64,000 bases of DNA, from positions 186,001 to 250,000 of the forward strand of contig NC_057788.1 in assembly GCF_014905175.1 (NCBI RefSeq), in the 5' to 3' direction. The notes below the pieces were generated by a model. It was given only the letters and a program-made list of their open reading frames with translations. It ran no database searches and had not been told where the DNA came from. Below, in pieces: positions 37,739-49,500 of the stretch. How positions within the stretch are numbered: position 1 is the stretch's first letter; every line of letters starts with the position of its first letter. The DNA is from Aphidius gifuensis (lineage: Eukaryota; Arthropoda; Insecta; Hymenoptera; Braconidae). A program made the position numbers and the translations under genes.

Positions 37739-39418
37739 CTTGATTTTTCTAGATAAACCAAACAAATAAATAAATTTAAATTAAATATTTAATGATATTT
37801 AAAATATACTCAAGTTTCTTATTTTAACTATTTTATATTTAAATGTGGCTTAAACTACCACCTGGAGATAATCCAATACAAACATGACCTGCAGTGAAAA
37901 ATGCCAAATTTTATCTGCAAGTCATAGCAAATATACAAGTGCGAAAAATAAAAATTAATAAAATTAATATATGAATTTTTCAGGATCGTTTTTTTTTTTT
38001 TTTTTTTTTATTAATCCACATGAGTATCATGTGGTCAACGAATTAAAATAATGGCGCCATTGGCTGTCACACATGACCGAATTTAAATTCATAATTGTAA
38101 CACTTGTATATTTATTGTATATTGCACACTGATATAAATTTTTTAACGGCAACTAAATATATATATCAAGTGGACAAATGATAAAAAAATATGCTAGTTT
38201 CCTTGAATTTAATTTTATCAATTTATATCAAACACAATATAAAATGCAATACACAATTTATTATTTAGCTACACAATTTTATAACGTGATTGGATAATAA
38301 TTTAGTATTGGTAATGATTTTATTCAATTTAAATTAGATTAATTAGTCGATGTATTTACTAAATAAAAAAAAAAATTAAAAAAAAAGTTGCAATTGTAGA
38401 AGCTTGGCTTGACCAGGTTTCTCAGAATTGACAGGTTTTCTCGAGGGCTTAGATATTTTTCTATTCACTATTATCACTACTTTAAATTCACTTGTTTTTT
38501 TCTGATTAAAAAAAATTATATTAAATAAATATTATTATTTATTTTATTGTATTTTAGTTTATTATAATTTTAATATTCTGTAATTACCTTTAGCACAAAA
38601 ACTCAACAGGTTTTCAAAAGTGAGTAGAGCAGTGAGAAATGATGTGACTCAGGTCAGTGCTGATGGTGTAAAAGATCGATCGCTTGCAAGGGTTCCTCGA
38701 TCCCTCGATCCTTGCAAATCCTTGCTAATCGTCGTTCTTGGTCTAGCCTGAAGGTAGCGCCAGCTTGTTAATTGGTCAACCATTTGGGCTACCCTTATTA
38801 TTAATATTTAAAATTATTTATAATATTAAATTTATGCTAATCATGGTATCAAAAGGTTCGCAATAATATTTATAATCCTCTGGTACTATTTGTTTTCATA
38901 ATATTATTAATTTTACGACCCTTAATTTCGCGGCTTATTGCAATTCGTGGTAATTCGCGAGTGCGCGCGTCAACCCACTAAAAAAAAAAAAAATAGGCAA
39001 GGATCAAGGTTCCCTAGATGACTAGTTATTTTATGTTGTATATGTAACAATAGATTTTTTTTTAAATCAACAAACAATAGACGAAGCTATTCTTATTATT
39101 TTTTTAGACCAGATGAATCTCAATTTACAGCGAAATAGCACTTCTCTGCCTTCAAAAATATCTAGATGCAAATACTTTTAGTATTTAGCATTTCCAATGT
39201 GCAGTATACATTTACTATTTATACAAAATTAATTTTAAATACTTATGTACGTTTATCGTAAAATGAATAAAAACATATGAAAAAATTTATAATTATTTTA
39301 AAAATTTATTATTCATCAAAATGAGAAAAAAGAAATAATAATTAGGATAACATAATCTTCATTGAGATTAAAGCCTCTTTTTTAAAATAAAATTTCAAAT
39401 TAATTTGATGATTATTTT
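37739..39418. other. Intergenic between family member A and glycine N-methyltransferase
   Basis: It holds the 5'UTR intron and promoter of member A (minus strand) and the 3' flank of glycine N-methyltransferase. A patch of ordinary base composition at about 38640-38780 and 38930-38985 (several GATCCTTGC-like words) may be regulatory. 39069-39262 is the better copy of the repeat described at 36235. Confidence 0.45.
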
Positions 39419-40485
39419 TTATACATTTTTTTCCATAAGATGAATATAATATCCAGGTACTTCAACTTCTTCAAGTGGCTTAAAATCAGCATATATACTG
39501 TGTTTAGCTTGTTTATCAAATACCGAATCAAGAAGATCAGTAAATACACTCAATAAATGTGGATAATATGACAATCTAAAATAACTTTCAACTTCTGGTA
39601 CATCACTTTCTGGATTTTCTCTGACAAAATAATCAAGAAAAACCATTTCAGCTTTTCCATTTAATGTTAAAACACCAGTTTTAATATCAGTTATATGACG
39701 ACTCTAAAAAATAAAAAATAAATATTGATTTATATTTGTCCTTTGATAATAATGATAAATAAAATTTAGACATACATTGTAGTAGAGTGATTTTGCTGGT
39801 GCTTTACCACCCTTAATCATGTGATCATAATTTCTGTGATCAATAAGAAGAAGACCACCTGGTTTAACACAAGCTTCAAAGTTAATTAAAGCATATTTTT
39901 GTTCTCTTTGATCACCAAAATTATCAGGCATATGAGCAAAACTATTGCCAAGGCATATTACAGCATCAAAACCATCACCAATCATATGTCCAATATCATC
40001 AGTAAGTGTCATCCAATTTGCCTCTTCAATAACTTTAATAACAAAAATAATAATTATATATAAAAACTCGTGACACACTTTAAATGCTGATAAGAATTAT
40101 ATCATAATAATAATAATAGTGATAATAAATACTTACTCCAATTATCAAATTGAGATTCATGACGACGTTCCCAACGTGATTTAAGTGCATATTTGAGCAT
40201 TTTATCAGATGCATCAACACTAACAACATCAAAACCTTCTTCAAGTAACATTATTGAATCAACACCAGTACCACATGCAACATCAAGAATTCTTTTACAT
40301 CCTTTTTTTTGTAACATACCAACTAAAAAATCTTTATATTTTTGGGTACGTTCTTTTTTATCACCAATACATAGACCCCATACTTTTGCTGCTTTTCCAT
40401 CAGCATATTGATCTTTAATACCTTCAGCAGCTGCTCCAAATGAACGTGTTACAAATACATCTTTATTTAATTTTGTATCTGTCAT
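39419..40485 (-). CDS. Gnmt: Glycine N-methyltransferase, complete, 3 exons
   Basis: Exons on the minus strand are 40485-40137, 40032-39776 and 39703-39419 (296 residues, normal family length). The enzyme moves a methyl group from S-adenosylmethionine to glycine, giving sarcosine, and so controls the SAM/SAH balance in the cytosol; in insects it is a fat-body enzyme tied to lifespan and methionine use. The opening TRSFGAAAEGIKDQYADGKAAKVW is the family's N-terminal arm. The SAM loop ILDVACGTGVDS is at about 66-77 with the ribose-binding Asp91 (VVSVDASD). GNSFAHMPD and PGGLLLIDHRNYD follow, and the C-terminal part is typical (YYPHLLSVFTDLL). Downstream flanks of this gene are copied at 36235-36636. 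Confidence 0.95.
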
Positions 40486-41997
40486 TTTTATTTTTATTTT
40501 TTTTATTATCTATTTCTATTTAACGTCACACCCTTGTTGTTATTACAAGAATAATTATTAAACTGTCTCTTGTTAATGAAGAGACTTTGTATTTATACAA
40601 GTGATGATTATAATTTTGATTAATTGATATCTCAATTCTCCTCTCTCTCTCAATGCTAAATGATAATCATGATGAAACACTTTTCTTAATGACAACATTA
40701 TTTTATATTATGATTGGCTCAAGTTATCATGTATATTACGTAAAATTTATTTTATCATTTTGCTTTGCTTCTCTAGAATATAATAAATGATAATATTATT
40801 TTTTTATTTTTAAATTATAATTATACTGTAAATGATAAAAATAAATTAAATTATTTTTCTTGAATATATTTGTAAGTAAAATAATAGTCAAGATAGTTGG
40901 CAGTTGTATTTATTTATTTTTCCTCTTTTTAAATTATATTGATATAAAATAAAAAATAATGATGTTTATGCAATATTGTGGCCTGTAAACAAGTGTCTTC
41001 GAAATATCATATCATATCAACAAAAAAATGATATTATTTTCTTTTAAAAAATACATATTTTTAATTAATTTTTAATGATGATAATTTTGACGCAATCAGT
41101 ATGAGCTTGCTTATTTTTTTTTAATTGGTCAATATATTATTTTTTACATTGAAAGAATTAAATTTATTGAAAAAATTATTAATTCAACTGCAACAATTTA
41201 AATTTTTAAGTACATTTGTTTTCTTTATTTTTTTTTCTATAAAGAAATAATTATTGATTGTTATGAAAAGAGCCTGAAATTAATTTAACAATATTTTTCA
41301 CTTTACAAATAGTTATTTAATGAAAAAAACAAAAAAATTATTTTTAAATTGGCTGGTTAATTATTTTTTATGAAAGTCAAGTAGTCATAGAAAAAAAAAA
41401 TTAATTTGAAAAATTACAATAGAAATTTGTAAGTATTCGTTTTTTTTTTATATAAACAAAATAGGCCATAAATGCTATTTGTTTATCAACATGAATCATC
41501 AAATTAATAAATTATTTTATTAAATTTTTTTTTTCTAATTATTATAGCTATTTTTGTCTCTATAAAAAAGTGAAATAGAAAAAAAATTACTTTAGTTATT
41601 AAATTCATTCTTAACGATTAATCCAATAGCTAATTGAAAAAATTAATAATTATTAATACTAAAATTGGCAATGATTATGGAAATTTTTCAAGTATTTTAT
41701 CATTAATAATTATTTTCAAGTGAAATTTAGCTGTAAAAAGATAATTATTGTTAAATTTATATTTCAATAAAGAATTTAAATTAAATTATCCAGATGGATT
41801 CTTAAAACTATATCACTCGTGTTTATTTCTTTTTCAACTATTTTTTATTATTATTTTCCTTTTTTTTTTTTTTTGACACCAAAACATGATTTTTTTTTTA
41901 TTTAAATTGTTTATTACTTTTTAATTATTTAAATGAATTTATTTATTTAAAAAAAAATGTGTGTCTCCACTTGATTCTCTTCTTGAAAATATTATTT
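40486..41997. other. Intergenic upstream of glycine N-methyltransferase
   Basis: AT-rich; no gene seen. 41107-41215 resembles 36660-36760, as part of the duplicated flank. The far end is the 3' flank of ZNF706. Confidence 0.45.
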
Positions 41998-42296
41998 TCA
42001 TACATCTTTTAAATCATCAGGAATTTCACTCTTGGGATGTTTATTTTCAAAATGTTGCTTGTAAGTTTTTGGATCTGGCATTTGTGCCTAAAAATAATAT
42101 AAACAAATAAAATAAATAATTGTTTTAATTGTCATAATTAATAAAATCTTACTTTGCAAATAACACAAGCATGTACAAGAGCTTTTTGAGCAGCTTTTTT
42201 CTGTTCATTAGCACTGTGCCCAGCAGCTTTTTTCAATTTAGCTGCTTTTTCAGCAGCTTTTGCCTGTGACTGAATTTTTTGATGTCCTCTGGCCAT
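41998..42296 (-). CDS. ZNF706: ZNF706-like small zinc-finger protein, complete, 2 exons
   Basis: Exons on the minus strand are 42296-42153 and 42087-41998 (77 residues). It begins MARGHQKIQSQAKAAEKAAK and is Lys/Ala-rich, then has one C2H2 finger: CVIC, split from MPDPKTYKQHFENKH by the intron. It ends IPDDLKDV. Length and order match the ZNF706/SERF-related family, small chromatin- or RNA-associated proteins; the mammalian protein has been linked to stem-cell exit and translation control. The start is set by an acceptor (GTTATTTAG) 11 bases upstream. A 5'UTR exon probably ends at about 42667, where GTAAG follows. Confidence 0.92.
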
Positions 42297-43114
42297 GTTG
42301 TCAAGTTCTAAATAACATGTCAAGTTAGTTTATCATTGTACAATAGACACACACACATAAATATTTTAATTGTTTATAACAAATATTTAATGGTTGTTGG
42401 TCAAATGAAATAAACATGTCTGGAGATATCACCAGTTGTTAAATTTCATTCCTAACCACAAAAATTAATATGGATTATTGAATTACTAGCTCCATTAATT
42501 AACAAACACATTTACCTACATCAATCACATTTCATTAATTGATAAATTATTTGCTCAAAAAAAAATATAAATGTTGTGTTTGCAATAATTATGATTAATT
42601 ATTTAGAAAGTTATTGAGTAATAATAATAATATTAGCTGTATAAAAAATAGAAAAAAAAACTTACGTTTTAATAATAATAATTAAACAAACTTTGCCAAT
42701 GAATTGTTGGTCAAGTTGATGGATCTAATATAGCTAATATACTCGAGCTCCGATTTTGACCAAGAACAAAATCCCTTGATGTTTATTTATATGGGAAATC
42801 GGTAATAATTGGAGAAAATCGGAGCACCGAAAATTTTCTTTAATTTTGTGCACGTTTTTTATGTTCTGTTTGGCGTTTTTTTTTTTTTTCTCGTTTTTTT
42901 TTTTTTTTACACACTTGCTGGCTGAGAGAGGGCGCATGTGTCAGTTGTTATTTTTTGGCGGATATTTTTAATTATTATTTTATTATTTCAAGGCCATAAA
43001 TAAGGTGATCATCAAGAAATAATTATTATTTTGTTTTTTGATATTTTAATAATGATGACATGATTTACATTTGCTAAATGACTTTTGAAGATCATAGTTG
43101 ACTTTGAGTCAAAT
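42297..43114. other. Divergent intergenic region, ZNF706 / coiled-coil gene
   Basis: It contains the 5'UTR intron and promoter of ZNF706 (minus) and the promoter of the plus-strand gene at 43115. A short block, GGAGAAAATCGGAG near 42810, also occurs near 54897. Nothing else stands out. Confidence 0.45.
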
Positions 43115-43769
43115 ATGAAGTTGATAATTTTATTTATTGGCTGTGTCGGGTAGGAATATTTATTTATTTATTTAATTTATATTGTAACAATATATGTTTT
43201 ACCTTTTATTTATTCAGCATTGTTTGGGCTAGTTCAATGAGTAATTTGAGTGAAGAAATTGAAGATAAAATTAACCAGATCAATTTAAAATTCGAGAAAA
43301 TTGACAAAAAAATTGAGGGAAATGCCAAAAGAATTAATGAAAAAATCAACAAAATGCAGGATAAAATTGAAAAAAAAATCAACAATACGTGTGACAAAAA
43401 AAATCGTTCGAGAAATTTAATTTGTCTACTTGAAAAACGTAAGTACATAAATGTTAATAATTAATTAACAAATAATAATATATTTTTTTAATAGCATTTG
43501 AGCTGGGAAGTATTGGCAAAGGATGTCTCCCCGAAGAATTTCGCAAAAACAAATTACGCAATATTTCTAAAAAAATATCAAAAGAATATTACACATCTCC
43601 AAATGCCAATTTATCAGTTGTCTGTGATACTGGATCCAATGGTAAATTGATTCTTCATTTTTGTCGTAATCAAATTGTCAACAATAGCCAGTATCATTAC
43701 CAAGGATTTTTTGATCTCTCCTCTAATTTCGAAAACCATGAAATTTGTCAAATTATTATCAATAATTAA
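43115..43769 (+). CDS. Secreted coiled-coil protein of unknown family, 3 exons
   Basis: Exons 43115-43149, 43218-43438 and 43495-43769 join into 176 residues with canonical borders. The signal peptide MKLIILFIGCVGIVWASS is split by the first intron. A heptad-like helix follows (LSEEIEDKINQINLKFEKID, then KKIEGNAKRINEKINKM), built of Glu, Lys, Ile and Asn. After it comes a compact domain with about five Cys (NNTCDK, LICLLEK, GKGCLPEEF, VVCDTGSNGK, LHFCRNQ) and a last Cys at HEICQ. I do not recognise it. A secreted helix plus Cys-rich domain would suit a hemolymph or venom protein, but nothing in the sequence proves it. Its base composition is less AT-rich than the surroundings, as expected for coding sequence. 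Confidence 0.8.
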
Positions 43770-44143
43770 ATATAATTAAATTTTTAATTAATCCAAGATG
43801 GCTGGTGATGTCGGTAAAAAAGTTTTCAACTTGTGACTTTTTTAAATAACCACCCGTGTCGCATGGTACATTTTTTTTCTCTTAATTTCGCTGAATTTCG
43901 CAATATTAATTGAACACTCTGTCAAAAAAAAAATAAAGCAAAAAAAATCGACAACAATAATTGTATTTTTTTTAAATGTTTTATATAAATAAATTTTAAC
44001 AAAGTGTAATTTTATTTAACAGAATAATTATAATTTTATAAATCGAAATAAAAAATGATAAATGTTTAAAAGTTTTATAAAGTGTTAATAATAATAGTTG
44101 AATGAAAAATTTCTAACCTTTAAAATATAAATATATTGATAAA

Positions 44144-45787
44144 ATGAATGTTTCATCATCATCAACAACAACACCAGGCATGAATCCTGGTGGTGTATTA
44201 AATCACAATACAGATGGATTTATAAGTACTCCAATGGAAACATCATCGACTCTTGATCCAATGAGTACAAAACGTCGAAGGTATATTTAAAAATAAATAC
44301 AAAACATAAACAAAATAATAATAATAATAATAATTATGTGATTATAATTTTTTAGCTCATCACGTACAATAAAACGTCGTAAATTTGATGATGAACTTGT
44401 TGAGACAACATTTAATCTTCAATCACCAACAACAAGTGGTAAATCAAATGCAAAATCACGTACAGTATCAATGTCAACTGGTCAAGTTGTTGAATCATTA
44501 TTACCTCCTCCACCACCACCACCACCACTGCAACTACCATCATCATCATCATCATCATCAATAACACAACAAATGTCAACACCAATTGGATCATCATTAA
44601 TACCACAAGCAGAAAAAATAAATAAACGTCCAAGTAGACCAAGTGGATCAACAAATGCTGGACGTAAAAATAAAAAAAATAAAAATCATACAAATTCAGT
44701 AAATGCAACAAAAGATTTAGGCAGATGGAAACCAACAGATGATCTTGCATTAATAACTGGTGTACAACAAACAAATGATTTACGTATGGTACATCGTGGT
44801 ACAAAATTTTCATGTAGATTTACATTACAAGAAATACAACAAAGATGGTATGCTTTATTGTATGATAGTAATGTATCACGTGTTGCTGTACAAGCTATGA
44901 GAAATCTTCATCCAGAATTAATAACAAGTGTACAATCACGTACACTATATAGTAAAGCTGAAGAAGATTTATTAGGTACAATTAAATCAACAACACCACC
45001 ATCACCAACACAAGAAACATTTCAAAAATTATTAGAAACAAATGCACAAATTTTTTATCCAGCAAGAACAGCCAAGGCATTAATGGCACATTGGCAATTA
45101 ATGAAACAATATCATTTATTACCTGATCAAACAGTACAAGCATTACCACGTGGTGATGCATTTTTAAATTTTTCTGATGCTGAAGATGTACTAAATGATG
45201 CTGAATTAACTGAGCCAAAAGATGAAATAATTGATGCTGAATTAACAATGGCTGATAGAAAAAATAAACGTGAAATACGTACATTAGAAAATGAACTTGG
45301 TAGATGGCAAGTACTTGTTGATAGTGTTACTGGTGTTAATCCACCAGATTTTGATAATCAAACATTGGCAATATTAAGAGGTAGACTTGTCAGATATCTC
45401 ATGAGATCTAGAGAAATAAGTGTTGGACGTACAACAAAAGATTATACTGTTGATGTTGATTTAACACTTGAAGGTCCAGCATGGAAAGTATCAAGACGAC
45501 AAGGTACTATTAGACTTAAAAATAATGGTGATTTTTTTCTTTCATCTGAAGGAAAAAGACCAATATTTGTTGATAGTCGACCTATACTTGCTGGTAATAA
45601 AATGAAACTCAACAATAACAGTGTCATTGAGGTAAATATAAATATATTTTTCTCCTTGCTGAAACATCATTTTAATTTATTTAATTTTGTCTTTCAGGTT
45701 GCTGGACTTAGATTTATATTTTTAATAAACCTTGAGTTAATATCAGTTATTCGTCAAGAAGCAATTAAACTCAACTTAAATCCATAA
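44144..45787 (+). CDS. Rcd5: Microspherule protein 1 (MCRS1/Rcd5), complete, 3 exons
   Basis: Exons 44144-44280, 44356-45631 and 45698-45787 give 500 residues. The N-terminus is Ser/Thr-rich with basic clusters (STKRRSSSRTIKRRKFDDEL) and a run of eight Pro. The conserved MCRS_N region starts GRWKPTDDLALITGVQQTND and contains TLQEIQQRWYALLYD. At the C-terminus lies an FHA phosphothreonine-binding domain (SVGRTTKDYTVDVDLTLEG, WKVSRRQGTIRLKNNGDFFL, NNNSVIEVAGLRFIF). The protein is a nuclear subunit of the NSL histone acetyltransferase and INO80 remodelling complexes, and it acts at centrosomes in fly cells. Order and length fit the family. FANCM follows on the same strand 0.7 kb downstream. Confidence 0.95.
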
Positions 45788-46522
45788 TAATTGATTTAAT
45801 TATTTTTTTACAAATAAAAATGATCCAGGAATATTCACTGTAATTATTCATCATCATAATACTCGACCAAAGGGACAACAGCCATTCTTTTCATCATTTT
45901 AAAATAAATATTATCATTCAATGTTTATTCCAAGGATTGGAAAGTTTTTTAAAAAACCATTTGCACTTATTTATTTTTCAAATATAAAAAAAAAAACAAA
46001 ATTTAAAAAAAAAATGTAAAATGTAAAATAATCTGGATAACTTTTTTTTTTTTTAGTATTATATATTAAATTAGAGATAATTTAAAAATAAAAATAAAGC
46101 TAAATATATTTAAATGTGTATTTTGTAAATTGCATTATTATTATTTTATTTATTAATTAATAAATAAAAAATATACACACAGATATTGTGAATGAGTGTG
46201 TGTTTGTTTGATCAAAAAAAAAGGGCGCTTTTTTTTTTTTTTTGTTGACTCTAACCTTCAAAATTTTTACATATTTTATTTTTTTTCTCCTTTGTTTTGA
46301 CTGGTTTTGACTAAATATTTAATAAATAAATAAAAGCAGCTGATGATGATAATAATACTCACTGTATCTGTCAAGTTTTCAATCATCAATGTTTACGGTA
46401 TGTATTTTTAATTTTTATCTATGACAAATTAATAACAATATTAATGTTATTTTGTTTTGAATTTTTTTTTAATAGGATAAAACAATAACAAATATTCATA
46501 TGTCAATAAAAAAACAAAAAAA
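45788..46522. other. MCRS1 3' flank and FANCM promoter / 5'UTR
   Basis: The FANCM 5'UTR seems split: a donor ACG|GTATGT at about 46398 and an acceptor TTTTTTTAATAG before 46476. An ATG at 46500 lies out of frame ahead of the chosen start and overlaps it. Confidence 0.5.
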
Positions 46523-49500
46523 ATGTTTTTGTTATCACAACAACCGACATTTTCAAATGATCCAGAGACAAAAGACTTTGATTTATCAGCTGGTGATCGT
46601 TGGATATATCCAGAAAATTATCCAATTCGTAATTATCAATATTCAATTGTTGAAACAGCATTATTTCATAATACATTAATATGTTTACCAACTGGTTTGG
46701 GAAAAACATTTATTGCTGCAGTTGTTATGTATAATTTTTGGCGATGGTATCCACATGGTATTATAATATTTTTAGCACCAACAAAACCACTTGTTACCCA
46801 ACAAATTGATGCTTGTCACAATATAATGGGTATACCAATATCAGATACAATTGAACTAACTGGTAAAATAAATCCTCAACAACGTGAATTAATATGGCGT
46901 AAAAAACGTGTTATATTTGCAACACCACAAACATTTCAAAAAGATTTAGAAACTAAAATTGTACCAAGTAAATTAATAAAATGTGTTGTCATTGATGAAG
47001 CACACAAAGCAACTGGTAAACATTCTTATAGTGAAAGTATCAAAGAGCTAAATAAAACAAATCCTTATTTTCGTATTATTGGTTTATCAGCAACACCTGG
47101 ATCAAAACTTGAAGCTGTACAACAAGTTATACAAAATTTAAAAATAACACATTTAGAATTACGTGATGATACATCATCAGATATTAAACCATATATTAAT
47201 GAACGTAAAACAGATATAATACTTGTTGGTCTTGGTAATGATTTAATTAATTTTAAAGAAAAATATATACAAATAATGGATAGACATGTTAAAGTATTAT
47301 TAAATAATAATGTTATACGTAGTGCAGCATCAAATATATCAAAAGGACAAATGTTTTTATTAATGCAACAATGTCAAGCAAATAAAAATAAATATCGTAA
47401 TTATGGTACAGTTATGAAAGCATTAACAATACTAACAACAATGGCACATGCATATGAAGTTATAACACGTCATGGTTTACGTTCATTTTATAATTTTTAT
47501 AAATCACATATGAATGATAGTAAAAAATCATGGCTAAGAGAAGAAATTCAATTGAGTGAATTAATTGATGAAATTGGTGAATATATTGGTCCATTTCCAA
47601 ATGTTGGTGCTTTGATTGATGGTACTGAAACTGAAATACCAGATAATATTATATTTGGTCATGGTAAATTTGATAAATTAAAAGAATTATTATTAATACA
47701 TTTTACAAATGCAAATAATAATAAAATAAATACAAGAGCTATGGTTTTTGTTGAAACACGTGATATTGCTAATGAAATATATGTATTATTATTATCAATG
47801 AGACCAATAGTACGTCCACAAATATTTGTTGGACAAGCTGGATTAAAACAAAAAGCACAATCAAAAGCTGTTGATGATTTTCGTAATGATATTGTTAATG
47901 TATTGGTATCAACATCAGTTGGTGAAGAGGGCTTGGATTTTGGTGAAGTTGATTTAATAATATGCTTTGAAATATCACAAGTTAATCCAACAAGATTAGT
48001 ACAAAGAATGGGAAGAACTGGAAGAAAAAGAGATGGACATATTATTGTATTGGTTACTGATGGAAAAGAACATCAAACATTAAAAGCATCAATCAATAAA
48101 AGAGATGGTTTAAATCAAAAAGTTTTAACATCAAATGTTGTTATTTCATCACTTTTACCAAGTAGTCCAAGAATGGTACCTGATAATATTCATCCAAAGT
48201 GTCTTAAAATGAATATAACAATTATTCCAAAATTACCAGCATCAAAAATAACAAAAACCAAAAAAACTAAAGCTGTAAATACAAAAAAAGGTGTAAAAAA
48301 AAATGCTGCTGCTGCTGCTGCTGCTGTTGCTGTTGTTGAAAATAATAATATTAATAATGTTGATGCTGGTGATGATGATGATCCAGTAATAATAAATGAT
48401 AAAGGTAAAAAAAAAGCAAATTTAAAAAATATTGAAACAACAAAACGTTGTGAATATGGTACAATGAAAAAATTTTTAACAACAAATACTTATAATTTAA
48501 ATGATAATGATGATGATGATAGTACTATTGTACCAATGAAAAAAATTGAATCAAAAAATGAAATAACAAAAAATCAGTTTATCAAAAATAATGGTGGTAT
48601 TATAAAACCTTGTCATGTTAAACTTTTAACATCAGATACACATGGTAATGATTTTTTAACACTATGTGCCATTAAAAATTCAGAAAATGAATTAAAAAAT
48701 AATGTCATTCATGAAATATCTTATTTACCAAAATTAAAATCATTCAATGATGATGATGATTTATTTAATGACAACTTTGAGTTGTCAAATGATGAAATTA
48801 TTAAATGTCTGGCAACACTTGGAGAATGTATTAAAAATGAAGATATAACAATGACACCAGCTGCATTGGATATTGATGTTAATACAAATATACAGACAAG
48901 AAAATCCAGTGAAAGTCATGATGAAATTATGTTGTCAAATGAATTTAAAATTGATGATTTATTTAATGACAGTGATTCTGATACAACTTATTATGAGTCT
49001 GGTGGTGGATCACCACCAAAAGAGTGTGTTGATTGGTCGGCCAATAATTCAAATGATAATGCAGTTAAAAATTTCGATGAAAATATTTCGATTGATTCGA
49101 TAAATTATTCACCAACTGAGCCAGAAGTTGAGGCAGGATTTCAAAATATTTTAGATGATTCAACAGATGATGAAGAGGTTCAAGAAACACCTGATTATCT
49201 TCGACAGTTTGATAAAATGGCACTTGATACAAATTCAAAAAAATCAATAAATAATAATGATTCTAAAAATATTTCTAAGCAGCCAAGTCCAGCATTAAGT
49301 TTTGAAGATTATCATGCTAAAGATGACGAGGATGTTGATATTGAAATTGAAAAAGGTTTTCTTAGTATATTGGATCAATCATCGAGTGACAGTTTAGATG
49401 ATTTCAATGAAAATAAAAATAATTCAAGCAATAAAAAACAAAATGATATTGAATCCAAGATGGTCCACTTGGATGATAATAAAATTATCAATTCACACAA

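Noticed and set aside
44412..45284. Leu/His-rich open frames opposite MCRS1
   Set aside because: Antisense shadows of the MCRS1 coding exon.
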